Positions 35,170 to 47,745 of a stretch of DNA of 64,000 bases are shown piece after piece. Each line of letters starts with the position of its first letter. The stretch's first letter is position 1. The notes below the pieces were generated by a model. It made no database searches. It saw nothing but the letters and a program-made list of their open reading frames with translations, and had not been told where the DNA came from. The position numbers and the translations under genes were made by a program. The stretch is from Mermis nigrescens (taxonomy: Eukaryota; Nematoda; Enoplea; Mermithida; Mermithidae), in NCBI GenBank assembly GCA_036768485.1, contig JAVLUZ010000271.1, forward strand, positions 4,818,309-4,882,308, in the 5' to 3' direction.

Positions 35170-35478
35170 TCAGTACCTAAAATGAAAAATTTTCACATTT
35201 GTGGTGGGGTATATATGAACCAAAATAGTCTCATTGACATCACCTACATGTATGTCAAGATAACATTGGCCAATTACCTGAATAGCTTGGCCATTGGCCA
35301 CTATTGGCATAGTGTAAGTTAGCTCAATTTTTAGTTTGCTGATTTGGTCAGCTATGCATGATGATATTGAGGAGTAAGTAGCTCCAGTATCAATCATAGC
35401 TGTTGCCTGTATTTGATTCTGTATAAGGATATCAATATATGGTGACCTTTTGGTCTGCAGACTATGGGTGATTGTCAT
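35170..35478 (-). pseudogene. Retropepsin of the second element
   Basis: The text PYIDILIQNQIQATAMIDTG runs into ATYSSISSCIADQIS, then GQCYLDIHVGDVNETILVHI. The catalytic DTG is intact. It aligns with the retropepsin at about residues 635-740 of the first element's env-PR protein. A frame change close to the end separates it from the LGTDLL strand. It follows the glycoprotein region on the same strand, as in the first element. Confidence 0.8.
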
Positions 35479-35626
35479 TATAGTAGTTTGTTGCTCTTGT
35501 GTAAGTGGTACTTATTGAGCTTGATTTTCTTGTTTTGATGCTGATGAAATTCAGTAGGGCGGCGGTTCCCAAAGAATGGGATTGTATACTTGGTGTACAT
35601 GCATGCATGGTTTGTGTTCAATGTGG

Positions 35627-37440
35627 TTATTGTCTAGGTGGTATAAGTGGTGAAGGTCTTTGTGGGCAATAAGTTTGCCTAGTTTGCCAATGGTTTAAAT
35701 AGCATATTAAAATGAAATATGCTAGATAACCAGAACAATAGATCAGCGCTACAATTATAATTGCATTAAATAGTAGCTGTACTGGACCCTGCAAAATATT
35801 TGTCAGGCCAGAATTTATATCACCTGTGTGTGAGGTAATTTGCTCAAGAACATTTCCTGTGCCTTCAAGTGTGCTCTTAATGGCTGCTCCTGTGCTAGTT
35901 AAGCTGTCATGCACAAGATTTGGTTGTAAAGATATGTCTGCTGTGTAGCAGACTAAATTAGCTAAAGTTTGCTCTATTTGCTGCGTTTTTGCCACATAAT
36001 GAGCTAATGCTGCTGGGGCATATGGCTGGTCTGATAGTCTATCATGGTAAATCTGGGGGGTTGTAAAGTCCACCAAACTACCATTTCCACTCTATAGCAT
36101 GCTAACATGGAATTGGTTTACATGGGTTGTCGCAAAAGGCTGAACCATTTACCTTGATCTTTATAGATTGGTAATGTACAATGGTTGCAGTCTACTTCTG
36201 GTGAAAAAGTTGTGAGCTCTTGGGAACCAGGAAGTACAAAATAAATCTGGTCGTTTACAATGAACAGTAAATTTTTGTGACAAGTATTATTGACCTTCGG
36301 GTCCCAATAGATTTTTTGCAGTTTGACTTTGTTACATTTCCAAACTATTAGTGCTTCCCCTATAAACTCAGCAGTTATATCAGTATGTTGGAGCAATCCT
36401 CTGGTACCCATTGTGGTGTCAAAGCTTAAAAGTTGCCAGACAATATTCAGTGTGTTTTGAGACATGGCACATTTTTAGCCATAATTTTTTGAATTTGTGC
36501 TGTTTGAGTTTGAGCAATATGGATTCTTAATAGTCTAATTTTGCATCAACAGGATCAGCGTTAATTATCATGGCTGCATCCTTAGAAGGTGCAGTGATTG
36601 GTGATATAAAGTTAAAAGGGTTTGGTCTACCCGGGGCTAGTTGTATAACTAAGCCTTGCCTTGTTAGCCATCCTCGCTTTTTATGTTTACACAGTTTAAA
36701 GCTGGTTTGCAAGGTTAAGGAGGCATGTAAGTCCTCAATTACTACGTAAGGGTGGGAATATTTGGCTTTATAGGCAATTTTCAAAATAATGGGGCAGTCC
36801 ATGTCCCTCTGGTTTGTCTCCCAATTAATGGTCTGCTTATTTTGGGCGCACGTCCCAATATTGTACATACAGTTTCCTACATCTCCGTCAATAGTCAATA
36901 AAAAAGTCAATACTTTACCATCAAATGTGGCTACTGTACCCTCTTTGAGAATAGTGTTAGCTACTGTAGTACATGAGTCATGACAACAGTATGTAAAATC
37001 CACTTTTAAAGTGTTGTTTGTGGACCAAAAACCATTAGGGAATTTGGAAAGTTTATGTTCATTGTGTTTTTGAGTGAAAAATACCTTTGCAAACTTTATG
37101 ATGTAAAGCTTAAATTTGAATGGTATTTCACACTATACCTTTTGAGCCAAAAAATCCCATATTTGTGCACACAGTTTGTGTTCGGGTATAGCATTTATAT
37201 GCTAATTCTGTGGTGGGAGTACTATTTTGTAGTGTAAACTGATGCATCAAAAGTTTGAGCCAATTTTTGGCTATTAACAACAAATTTACAGTCTAGGGAT
37301 CTGGGGATATCCAGAGCTGCCCCACTACTGCTTTTGCCACTCATTGAATATTCTGTCTCCTTTGTTATCAAATAAATTGTCATTTTTATTGGCAGCAATG
37401 CAAGATAAACCAAATACGCAATAGAAAATTGATGTGACAT
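35627..37440 (-). pseudogene. Envelope-like glycoprotein of the second element, broken
   Basis: Pieces in order on the minus strand are as follows. First a hydrophobic lead and GKSSSGAALDIPRSLDCKFV (37222-37440). Second the CCHDSC block and an ectodomain ending DPVDAKLDY (36527-37003). Third a block with TAEFIGEALIVWKCNKV and LPGSQELTTFSPEVDCNH (36118-36465). Fourth a helical, glycine-containing stretch and a membrane segment, LLFNAIIIVALIYCSGYLAY (35627-36076). Each piece has its counterpart in the same order in the first element, including the conserved cysteines. Frame changes and stops separate the pieces. This shows the glycoprotein was inherited by the lineage before the two elements diverged. 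Confidence 0.8.
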
Positions 37441-37605
37441 AACTTGGTATCTGCTTGCTGCCTCCGCGCATTCGCCTATTCATTTCTCTGCCACTTTTGC
37501 TTGCAGGCCTGCTGTGTGTACCCTTAAGTGCACAGGTTATAGCAAGAATCAATACACTAGTTAAAGATAGAAAAACTGGTTTACTAATGCACCAAATCTC
37601 TCAGT

Positions 37606-38346
37606 TCACATTATCAATCTGCTGTTGCAAACCGGTTTTCTCTGTATGGCCCGAAGCGTGGAGCAACCTTGCTTCCAGTGTAATATGTATAGGCTGGTGT
37701 CGAGAACTTGGCTTTCCTTGCTGAGCCAAGTTCCTTGCTCGTACTCTGTGTCACAACGCTGGCAATAAAGTTTTTGCCGCTGGCGTTGTGCATCACATTG
37801 CTGCCTGCATGCAATGCTCTTGCTCAAATCAGTAGAGCTGGCGAGTTTGAAACAGGACTTGCTGGCATCCAGAACATGGGCAGGCAATTCTGACACCTCT
37901 TGAGTTATCATCTGCCCTTCTGATTTGAGCACAGCTGATTGCCATGCGGCAGCAAGATCATCTTCTGGCTCCAGGTTGAAAAAAACCAGGATTCTGGGAA
38001 TGCGGTATGGAGCCTCTGCTGGTGCCTGCGCCTGGTTGGCATCTGGCTACTCTGACGACTGTGTGAGCTTGGGCTGCGGCTCGCTGATGGCCTCCTGTGG
38101 TGGTGGGGTTTGAGCCGCCACCATCTGAGTCAGCACATTTGCTTGCAGCTCCATGGAGGCTTCTTCAATGGGGGTTTCCCTCATTACCTCATCCATGAGC
38201 TGAGCAAATGTGATTGGCTCAGCGTCCATTTCTGACATCAGGCTTTCCACGGCAGGCACTACTGGGGTTGGTGCCATGGGCTTGCACTCACACTTGCCGC
38301 ACCAACACTCTGTAATAGGAGTGGGAAATTCAGTTTTATTCTTCAA
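37606..38346 (-). pseudogene. Gag C-terminal region of the second element (probable)
   Basis: Frames at 38047-38346 (TECWCGKCECKPMAPTPVVP then an acidic, methionine-rich stretch) and 37606-37932 (KSCFKLASSTDLSKSIACRQ) lie between Gag and the glycoprotein. They are cysteine-bearing, like the C-terminal Gag region of the first element (17850-18655), but the similarity is too weak to prove homology by eye. Confidence 0.45.
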
Positions 38347-38859
38347 TTGACAAATAGTTTTTGGTACTTTTGAATTAATTTTGTCAATTTCTATTGATTT
38401 AATCTTTTTGAGATCAATTTGAGTTGTTTATGATCAAAATTGTTTGATATTTAGGTGATTTTCACTTTATTTAATCTGCATTGGAATATTCTCCATTGGG
38501 TCATTGCTCAAGATTATTTTTGAGGTCAAAATGGTCATCACACAAGTACTCTAATTACAGTCATAATTATAGATATTTTCTAGGGGGTCATTAGAAATCA
38601 AATTATTTGTTGGTTAATAGTAAAATGGGCAATTTTATGGTCAATTTTGCAACAAAAATGGGCGCCTCCCCTAGGGGTGGATTGCTGCCTCATTTGAGTG
38701 TCAGATGATGTTTTTGACTCACTTATAATGTGCAGCTTACTGCACTGCTCCACTGGCAATATTCTGTTGCCGTTGTTGCATTGAATTGGCCGACTGACAT
38801 GCTGCAGCTGCTGACCGTGAATATGCCATCATGTAGCCATTGTGTGGCTTTGATTAGTG

Positions 38860-39720
38860 CTACACCTCTTGCACCACTGGCATTGTTTGGCAGTCGCCAG
38901 CCAGAATGGCGGATGATTGGACGCCTGATGCCCATTTCCTCTCTCCTGGCGGGCCAAGCGCCGCACCATATCCCTCATTTGGGCCTCCATCAACTCCATG
39001 CATTCCACTTTTTTCTGAATTAGCGGATATATTTTCAGATATGACATGGTTTAAATTGTCACCTAATACTTGCGACTCTACAAAACAAGCACATTTAAGA
39101 ACTTCATTCAAGGAGTTATATTCTCTATATCTAATTTTGTCCCTGATATGAGGGAGTAGACCCCTGAGAAAAATTGGTTTTAATATATTTTCTCTCAAAT
39201 CTTCATCCAAAGTAGGATAAGCAACTTGTGCAAATTTTCTAAGTTCTTCAACATATTTGTTTACAGACTGTGAATTTTTCTGTTTTTGATCATAGATTAA
39301 CTGCTGATATACGTCACTATTGTGTCCATCAGGAAATACAGTTTTTAGATGTTGTATATATTCTGCATATGTGGTGGGCTTGGATCGCTTATTCTGAATT
39401 TGCATAAAAGCTGCTTTTGCTGCTCCACCTGCAAAATTCATCATTTTGAGGGTTGATACTTGTAAAAGCATAAATTTTGAAAATTCTCCTCCCCATTCTG
39501 TAAAATTATTGCCAAAATTCCCAGAATATATCAATGGAGGGCATAAATTAAACATATGGGTGGGACCTCGAGGTGTCCGAGTTGGTGGGTTGGTGGGTGT
39601 GACTGTAATCTGCAACCCCTGCTCTATCATGTCTAGTTTATCATGTAGATGTGAAAGAAGTATTTTTAATGCATTCTTTACAGTGGAATCAACTACTGAA
39701 GCTGCAGTTTGCAATGTCAT
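38860..39720 (-). pseudogene. gag: Gag of the second element
   Basis: The minus-strand frame opens with ATG at 39720 (MTLQTAASVVDSTVKNALKI) and stays open for 286 codons. Capsid blocks are NFTEWGGEFSKFMLLQ, FPDGHNSDVYQQLIYDQKQK, YVEELRKFAQVAYPTLDEDL and KPIFLRGLLPHIRDKIRYRE. These match Gag of the first element across the point where that copy changes frame near 17300-17328. The end is probably damaged: the frame stops at 38860, and a neighbouring frame shows CQWCKRC and a following His where the zinc knuckle should be. Confidence 0.85.
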
Positions 39721-39974
39721 TTTATCAATTACTGCTTGATGTGTTTTTTGTTGAGGTATCCAAATTATGAACAGGATCCAGAGTGATATTATGAAACACT
39801 TAGTTTACTCAATTAGAATAATTCAATATTTACCATATTTTATTGACGGACTTTAGCAATAAAAGGTATTTGCTTAATTTACCAATGAAATTGAGATTAA
39901 ATCAGCTCTTAGTATGAATATTAACCTTTGTTAATTTTTTGGGGATAATCTTCCCTTTATATAATAAGCCTTTG

Positions 39975-40520
39975 CTTAGTTGGGAAGCTTTGTCCCTTTT
40001 AATACTGAGTCTACGCTCTAGTAAAACTAGCAGACCTTTGTCTGAGAATTAATTGGGAACCTTTGTTCCTTCTATTACTGAGTCTATGCTCTAGTAAAAT
40101 TAGCAGACCTTTGTCTGAGAGATATTACCCTCTGTAGACCTTTGTCTAGGGGGTTTTGTGGCCTTTGCCTGAAATATGGGTCTTCACCCAGAAAAATTAA
40201 TGGATTTTTCGAAAATTAGTCATTTTTTTGACATTTCAGACCTTTGTCTGTTTTGTGTTTCCTTTGAAACGTGTTTGGGTCTGTGCCCAAAAAAGCCGTA
40301 TATTTTGAAATTAGAAAATTTCTTGACTTTTCAGACCTTTGTCTGTTTTGCGTTTCCTTTGAAACATTTTATGTCAATTTTTCGACTTTTTAGACCTTTG
40401 CCTATTTTGTTTTTAGGTCTGTGCCCAAGAAGAGCTGAAAATTTCAAAATTTGTCAGTTTTTTGACTTTCCAGACCTTTTTCTGTTTTGTGTTTCTTTTG
40501 AAAAGTTTTAGAAGCGGATG
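39975..40520 (-). repeat. Leader with repeated cagacctttgtctg motif
   Basis: The region between the primer site and gag has at least seven copies of a near-palindromic word, cagacctttgtctg or a close variant. They are at about 40031, 40105, 40136, 40228, 40335, 40392 and 40470, partly within larger repeats (gaacctttgttcctt, tgtttcctttgaaa). It is non-coding leader RNA of the second element. The first element has no such leader; its gag starts about 195 bp after the LTR. Confidence 0.75.
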
Positions 40521-40617
40521 TATGGGGAATTCCCCTCACACCATGTCAGTAAATGAACACACAAATTAAGTGAGTCAAAACACTCGGTTTTCCTTATCTT
40601 TGCTCAACCACTGTCAA

Positions 40618-40627
40618 AGTCTCGCCA
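40618..40627 (-). other. Primer binding site of the second element
   Basis: TGGCGAGACT on the minus strand, two bases inside the 5' LTR end (CCCGTAACA). It is identical in sequence and spacing to the site at 16542-16551. Confidence 0.75.
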
Positions 40628-40629
40628 CG

Positions 40630-41083
40630 TGTTACGGGTCGTGGTTCTTCCTGCTGGTACGGTTGAGGTACGTACTATACTTGGGAGAGAGATTGCCATT
40701 AGGGTTGATGTCTAAAGGTTAAAATGTGGTATGTACCATGAATATTCCAACTCACTTTTTACACAAGAAACAAAAAGGCTAACTCAAGAGCCGACTGACC
40801 ACAAGCTAAAACAACGTACTTAAATACCAAGCAGGAGACATGCCACCAGGCAACAAACAAAAACGTCATTTTAGGCAACAAACAAAATTCACTCAGATCG
40901 CTTTCATCAATTCCTCACGCATTTTGCTTTTTGCCTCACACATCTTTGATCGCTGCCTTGAGTCACATATTTTGTTTTCTGCCATCTAATGCACATTGAC
41001 CCTAACTGCACAATTCATTAATGTTCAATGCTTTCACAGCTATTGACGTCATTGCTGTCATCAGTCCCTTGGCCGTCCTGCCG
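40630..41083 (-). repeat. 5' LTR of the second element
   Basis: It matches the 3' LTR (34263-34764) with visible divergence and some length difference. The outer end reads ggcaggacggcc on the minus strand where TGTCAGGACGGCC is expected, so the terminal bases are mutated and the exact border is uncertain by a few bases. Confidence 0.8.
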
Positions 41084-44000
41084 AGTAGCATGGAAGTTCA
41101 TTCTATGCCAAAAAACTGAACTCCATGTAAGACATTTGATCTCACATTTGCGCTCAGCTTAAGGACCAGATTGTGCAACAAGACAACTGAAATCATTACA
41201 CATGAAGATTTGAACACAATAACCTGCTGCATAATCATGATCATCTTGGAAAAATTCTAACCTGATATTCCAATTGAGCTAAAAAATTAAAAAATGAATG
41301 ATGATTGATTGGAAATCGAATTGCCGAGCAAAAACTAGCAATCGAATACTTTGCAACAGAACACAAGCATTTTGAAATTTCGGATCATTTTGCTGAAAGA
41401 AAACGAAGTTCTGTCTCCAAAATGATAATTTTTGCGCAAGGAAACAATCAGCTATGTGGTTCTCACTCGATGTGTTCACTCCTCAGGCCAAAGAATTTTC
41501 GACAAAGAAAATTCGAAACTCTGAATAGGGACAGAGAAACGCAAAAAACATGTCGATGGAAATCTTTACTTGCGTTTTTTGTGCTGTGAGATTCACTGAT
41601 GAAAGACAGAATTGGTCTCGAACATAAATGCGAATAACTCCAGAGAAAAGCAGAAAATTTTGGATCAGCAATCATGTATTTAACGTTACGAAGCGGGACC
41701 TCTAGTCCGAAAACCTTTGCCAGCTGAAGAAAAGATGCAGTACTAATGTTCGGCTGGTGCAGAACAGAGCATTGTGAGATAAACATTGAAATGATAGAGG
41801 AAACCTGATTCGAAAGAAAAAGCAATAATGCTGACGTAAATGAATTTATTTCGACCCCTAGGATCTTGATTAGCTCTTCAAAAGTGAAAGCTTCAGCCTT
41901 TTGATGAAGCTGATATGAACAAAATTACCAGTCACAGTATCGGCGTAACGTTGCTGAAATCACTCGATGTAATGACACAAGGTATTACACTCTCAACAGC
42001 ACAAGTACCAGAAGTTAGAGATTTTGATTAATAAAGAGCACAAAGTGCAAGCCAAGGACGAACGATTGATACAGGAGGTGTGAAAATGTACCGTGCCGCA
42101 AAATAAATTAAAAGAGAAATTGAGCTTGAAGGAGTGAAAATGAAAGAAATTTTGTCTGTATTCCTTTTGGCTCAACAAAAACCCTTCATGAAATTGACAG
42201 CTTGGTGGTCGGGATTTTGAACTATATTTTCAAAAATGGGTCAAGTAATGAAATTAGGTGCTAATTCTGTGCCCATTTTGACTTGAAAGGAATAGACAAG
42301 CAAAGCTACATGATATTGACTGGGAGATTTTCAAAAAAATAGTGGAAGAATACGCCCATAATCAAGATAGACGGCGTGGGGGATTCCAAATTGAATCAGA
42401 AACCAAAGATCCCTCCAGAAATCAAAAAGACTTTGGGAAACCAATTTAGAAAATTTTTCTTTTAAGCTGCAATTTTTTACGCCAATGATAGTGTTGATGA
42501 GGAAAATCATTTGAAAAATAGTTTTTATCGCTGATTAAATTATTTGGCGGCCATTTTTTTGACTTTCAAAAATTTGACCCTCTCTGAATTTTCGTTGCCC
42601 AATGGCTATCTATAATTGCACTCTAGTACGATAGAACCCGATATTAACTCCAGCATGGATTATTTTTGGGGGAACATGACGGACGCAGCTATCAGCAGAG
42701 AAGGCTACCGAATCAGGTTATATGTGATTGAATCAAGGAATTGGACCGACTGAATTTCAGGAAAGAAGAATGTGATAATTACTTGATTGAAAAAATTCAA
42801 ATTTAAGCTTTCAGTGCGTGTTACAATTAATACTAAAAAAAGCTGGAGAAATTTTGATTAGAATAAAATCACTTTGGAATTTAGAATCTGTAGGAATCAC
42901 AGATGAACCCTGAAATTGATGATGAAAGATGGAATGCATTAGCATTTGCTGACAAACCAATTAAATTGCAAGAATACTGCTGTGTCTTTGCCTTGGAGGG
43001 CTAATGAAATAAAATCTATCTGATAACTCTGGCATAGCTTTTGGATAGGTATGTACAATCGAGTCAAGAAAGTGAGCCTATGAAAATCCCGGAATTGTTA
43101 GAGAAATATTCGCACCATTATTAACAAACAATTGGAAAAATGAATAATGAGAAGGTTACAGGAGACAGTCCTGAAAGTAGAGAAGCATGATTATGCCTCA
43201 TCAATCCAGTAATAAACACGGACCGGAAAAACGACCACTAAAGTACGTATTGTACAAGGCGATGCTATCTGCAAGAATGAGAAAAGATGCGCTCAATCAA
43301 ATTGATTGCTGAGTAACCTGGTCACAGCAATCATGCCCGACTCCCATGAGGCATGTTGATGAGATTTTGAATAAATCCTCTTGTTATTATGGCAGACGTC
43401 GGAAAAGCATTATTACAGATGGGAGTATGCATGAAAAGGATAGACAGAGATAACTGGATTTTACTGGTTGGAAGATTCCAAAAATAAAAATTTGGATGAC
43501 GATATTGAAATTTATTGTCCAGTTGAGTTTCTTTTTGGCTTGAATTGCAGTCCTTTGATTTTGAATACGATGATTCGCTACAATATCAACTTGTTACAGT
43601 GAAATGAAAAGCACAAATGAAGCCGGCAGCTTCAAAAATTTATGCATTGATGACTGAATGCTTGGTGTAAAGACATCGTGCAGCGAAGCCAAATTAGGTT
43701 ATTATGAAACTGAAAGCAAACATTTGGAAAGAAGCAGGGCTGAGTTCCTGCAAGAACGGAATTGCAATTCCATTGAATTTTTAAATATGATCAACGATGT
43801 TGATAAGATTTGAAGGAAATACTACAAAAATTCTTTGATTTAGAAATGGAATCGTGATTAGTGATTAGATTAAAATGAACGCTTCCTTGAGAAGCCGTTG
43901 ATGTAAATGAACCTACGAGAACTTATGTCACAAAAGATCCAAGTTCTTTGACAATTAGCTTGCAGTTATTTTGATCCTTTGGGATTTCTGATGCCAATGC

Positions 44001-44621
44001 TACGGCAAAGGCTAGTATTTTATACAAAATCGTGGAAAGAGAAATTGGCAGCGAATGAAAACCTAAAGGGTATGAATTAGAAACGAGTGAACGAAAATGG
44101 CGCAACATTGGACCAATGAATTCGTTTGAAATCGAGATTTCAGAAATCGATATATACGTAGATGCTCTAAATGTATACCTTGCAAAGGGGATTATTTACT
44201 TGTTAACTGGATGAATTTTGTGAAGAGAGAAAATGGACTGATATTTTCAAAAACTCAATTTAGTTCTTGATGCGAGCTTTTGATTTCGATTGAGCCGATG
44301 GCAACTATAAATTGGAAAACAAGAATAGAATTCCAGTATCAAAACAAACTTGATTCAAACGATAAAAAGAGAGCTTACAGATTCTCAGCAAGGTTCTGTT
44401 GGACTCGATCTACCAGTTCTGCATTGATGAAAATCATTCGAGAACGAATCATCAAAAATGATTTGAGGAATATGTAAAAGAAGAAAATCCAGCAGATTTA
44501 GTGAACTACGGGTGAACACATGAACAAAAATTACATTATATCTAAAACGAATTAATTGTTCCAAATGGTATGGACCTCTCGAAGTACGATTTGCCAATAA
44601 ATGAATGGCCGGTTATGAATT
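41084..44621 (+). pseudogene. BEL/Pao element relic, Gag end and Pol
   Basis: This continues the relic at 33280-34262 beyond the inserted Ty3 element. Recognisable pieces include an RT entry block (INTDRKTTTKVRIV, about 43209), MADVGKALLQMGV (about 43387), YWLEDSKNKNLDDDIEIYCP (about 43465-43525) and LFGLNCSPLILNTMIRYNI (about 43530-43585). An RNase H-like start near 44145 reads EIDIYVDALNVYLAKGIIYL. At the end are ENPADLVNYG (about 44487) and DLSKYDLPINEWPVMN, which runs into the N gap. The K..KVR.V.DA, AD..KA.LQ, G....P..L...I and NPADL..(R)G blocks define the Pao-type Pol. It has dozens of stops and frame changes. A diverged hAT MITE lies inside at about 42362-42613. Confidence 0.75.
42362..42613 (+). 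mobile_element. hAT-type MITE, family 1, old copy (probable)
   Basis: Family 1 landmarks in the right order but strongly diverged: ggcgtgggggattcc, gaaaccaaagatccctccag, caattttttacgccaatgat, aatagtttttatcgctgat and gttgcccaatggctat. No clear borders or target duplication. It lies within the BEL/Pao relic. Confidence 0.5.
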
Positions 44622-44638
44622 NNNNNNNNNNNNNNNNN
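44622..44638. other. Assembly gap (17 N)
   Basis: Unknown bases. Left of it is a BEL/Pao pol relic; right of it is much more AT-rich, simple-repeat DNA. The two sides may or may not be adjacent in the genome. Confidence 1.
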
Positions 44639-45864
44639 AGTCAAACTTTATAATATATTTTTTATGCATAAAGGAAAAATACTACATTTGTTAACCGCTT
44701 AGAACGTACTCAGATGTAAACAACTTCTGTACGGAATACCGCCGCATATATAAATAAATAAATAAAAAAATGCAAAAAAATAAAAATTAAATATAAATAA
44801 ATAATAAATATAAATAAATTATAAATAAATAAATATAAATAAATAAAAAAATAAATATTCATTTATAAATAAATGAATAAATATAAATAAATAAATAAAC
44901 ATAATTTATCTTTCTTACAAAATTCAGGTAAATCTCAAAAATTGACTTTATGCGCACCTATGGCCATTCGCAATCGGCAAGGTCGGCGTTCGTTAAAAAG
45001 TACAGTAGGCACCATGGACGACAATGGCCGCTTTCCTGGGCCGATTCTATTGTAATTATTCTGCGTTGGGAGAAAAGGTGCAATAAAAAATATAATATTA
45101 AAAAAGGGCTTCATAATTTTTTTAAATATTTACAGTAACCTCTTAAAATAAGAACCCGGCATATGATTCGGTCAGTATGAGACAAAAAATTACCCAACTT
45201 AGCGTTTCTTTTGACCAGAGTACAGTAGTGGTTAAAGTACTATTAGATGGGCAACGTAGGGTGGGCCAAAGGGTTAAAATTTGGTAAAAATGACTTACAG
45301 TAAATATAGAAACATCAAAAACGTCGAAAAATTGCGTTTTTCAGCTTAGTACTGTAGTGGACTTTCAGATCGATCAATATTTGACACCCGCGACAACTTT
45401 TTAATACATGCAGGTTCTTGAAGAGGAATTAAACGAATAACAAACTGCTGAAATGCCTTGTTTTGGCTCAAAAAACGATATATACGCGTCAAAAAACACC
45501 ATTTTTTGGCGTTTTTGACAAAACTACGTCCTAAGACAATGGGAACATATAACTTTTCGATAGAAATCCAAATTTAACTCAACAAAATATAGACAAGATT
45601 GACAATTTAGCGTTTCAGTTTTAATCGCAATTTTCACCGAATATTTTCTCCGGAATCACGATGAAAACTTTTTAGAATTCGCCAAATCAATAACGAACAT
45701 GTTTCAAAATAAATTTTTATTCCGCAAATTTTCTTGTTTTTTTGGTGCCTTAGACGTTAAAAAATAATCACATTAAAAAGAACGTCAGAGGATCCGTTGC
45801 CCCAGCAACACGGCCCCAAAAGTTATTTGGGCAACACGGGGCACAAACTTTGGAGTCTGGCGAT
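44639..45864. other. AT-rich, simple repeats, no gene
   Basis: Positions 44746-44905 are an imperfect (ataa)n tract. The rest holds acagtag/ctgtag words and cgaaaaattgcg-type stretches but no coding signal. Confidence 0.6.
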
Positions 45865-46132
45865 CACACCTGGGCGTGGGGCTTTGGGGGGTATGCACAT
45901 TTTAGAAACCAAAATACCCCCAGAAACCAAAATACCCCCCAGAAACCTAAATACCCCCAATCAAAATAGCCCCTGAATTCAATTTTTGAAATCTTTTTGT
46001 TTTTTTCCGCAATTTTTTGATGCCAATTGATAGTGCTCGATGAGTTTTTCGCCATAACACCATTTTTAAGGTCATTTTTTGACCTCTGACAAAATCTTGC
46101 ACCCCCCAGAACTGTGGTTACGCCCACCTATG
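45865..46132 (+). mobile_element. hAT-type MITE, family 1
   Basis: It begins cacacctgggcgtgggg and ends acgcccacctatg, with repeated ccccagaaaccaaaatac units inside and the family caattttttgatgccaattg block. The 8-bp flanks (ctggcgat and attataag) do not match, so one side is altered. Confidence 0.85.
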
Positions 46133-46552
46133 ATTATAAGTCTGCGAAGTTCGTGAGTCAGGCTTCGTTAGCTGACATTAAATATCTAACTAAAACAATT
46201 TAATAAAACTTTGCATATTCGTAAATCAATAGTTTTTGTGTAAACTATAAGCGTTGCGAGCTTAAATTATTAATAAATCTTTTTGGAGCCATTCTATAAT
46301 TTAGCGTTGTAAATAACTTTAAATTCAACTTGTTGCATAAACCTAGTATTTTGAGTATTACGTGAAAGCTGAAAAATCAACGGTAGTAAAGCTACATTTA
46401 GAACTGTTATAATTATGATTCGATCATTAAATTGAGACAATGGCGAGTCCCGATTAGAATATCAATACGACATTCGAGGCAGTGTAAACTAAACGCATTG
46501 AAAATCCAGGTCCTGCTACGGCGTATAACAACATAAAATTAATCAATGATTA
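46133..46552. other. No recognisable gene
   Basis: AT-rich stop-dense sequence between two MITEs. Confidence 0.5.
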
Positions 46553-46704
46553 ATCCTCGATATTTTAGTGAGGGAACGAACCCCTCAAATTCAGAAAAAT
46601 TGGACTTTTTTAACGTTATTTTGTGCTATTTTTGACCTTTTTGGGCTTAGCCCCCCAAAATTGATGTTGGCCCCCCCTCAAAATAGGACGACCGGCTACG
46701 TGCC
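46553..46704 (+). mobile_element. hAT-type MITE, family 2, decayed copy
   Basis: It shares acgttattttgtgctatttt, ttgggcttagccccccaaaa and the end aaataggacgaccggctacg(tgcct) with 47564-47745. The left end is diverged and no target duplication is visible. Confidence 0.7.
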
Positions 46705-47563
46705 TCTTTAAATACCTCAGCTGAACTTCCTGCGAAGTCGGCCAGTTCATCGTTTAATATTATTCCCGATTTGGTGACTATGCCCGAACCAAACCGATTG
46801 TTCAGTGACCTAAATATGATTCATCGTTAATCAGAGATGGATTTAAAATCTGAAATGCAATCAATGCCAGGAAGGTGCAAATTTTTAAGAATAAAAGACT
46901 TCACAAACTAAAAATTTTATCTCCCGAACCGAATCCACGAAATTATTTTAACCCCCGCCTTCGATTTTTGTAAAAAAGTCACGTTTTTTAGCCGCTTTTG
47001 ACCATACATTCAAAGTCATTCAACCCTACCTTAAAAAAATGGCCGACTGCACCCCCCCGCCCAAAATTTTGAGGTGTTATGTGTCTGACGAGGAGGTCAC
47101 TACACTTTAAACCCTGGTCCTAATCGACATTTTTACCTCACCCAATTTTTTGGAAATGTACAAAATTTTCACGACTCTAGCAGCTTGCCTTTTGCCTTTT
47201 TTGACCAAAAAAGCCATGTTTTGACTAAAAAAAGCAATTTTCGCCATCCACAGGAAAAACGGCCAGAATCAAATGAAGTATGCGTGCATATGATGGGTTG
47301 AAAACTTGGACGGGGGTAGTTTCAGTCGCTTTTCATGATAAGACGGCAGCTGATAATCATATTTTTGGTCCAAAACGGCAAGAAAACATAAGAAACCATC
47401 CATACAAAACACGTTTTTCCCGCTTTTTAGGAAAATAAGGAATGTGTCAACACTTGTCTGAGATACATAAGCTTATCCCAGCTTACGATTTTTTGGCATA
47501 TTATGCAGTGTTTTTCTAAGAATAAACGAAATTTAACGCGATCTGCATTATACAGGGTGGCTA
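46705..47563. other. No recognisable gene
   Basis: Short pyrimidine- and purine-rich runs (ccccccgccc at about 47051-47060) but no coding, RNA or terminal-repeat signal. Confidence 0.5.
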
Positions 47564-47745
47564 CAGGCACGTATTTCCGGGGGGACGAGGGGGTTCAGAC
47601 CCCCCAATGCAGAAAAATCGGAAAAATATTACTTTTCAAACGTTATTTTAACGTTATTTTGTGCTATTTTTAGCCTTTTTGGGCTTAATCCCCCCAAAAA
47701 TATTGGGTTAATCCCCCAAAAATAGGACGGCCAGCTACGTGCCTG
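47564..47745 (+). mobile_element. hAT-type MITE, family 2
   Basis: 182 bp with perfect 10-bp terminal inverted repeats (CAGGCACGTA ... TACGTGCCTG). The 8-bp flanks are ggtggcta (47556-47563) and ggtggctc (47746-47753), one mismatch. The 8-bp duplication and CAG start fit hAT. Inside, ggggggacgagggggttcag mirrors C-runs on the other side. Confidence 0.85.

Larger units (their letters stand above)
34263..41083 (-). mobile_element. Second env-bearing Ty3-type element, minus strand, pol deleted
   Basis: LTRs lie at 34263-34764 and about 40630-41083. Reading the minus strand the order is 5' LTR, primer site, long leader with repeats, gag, Gag C-terminal region, glycoprotein, retropepsin, polyprotein tail and 3' LTR. 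The proteins are related but clearly diverged from those of the element at 15995. Almost all of pol (RT, RNase H, integrase, pseudo-protease) is missing by an internal deletion between about 35100 and the tail. It is inserted in a BEL/Pao element. A target duplication cannot be shown because the outer edge of the 5' LTR is mutated. Confidence 0.88.
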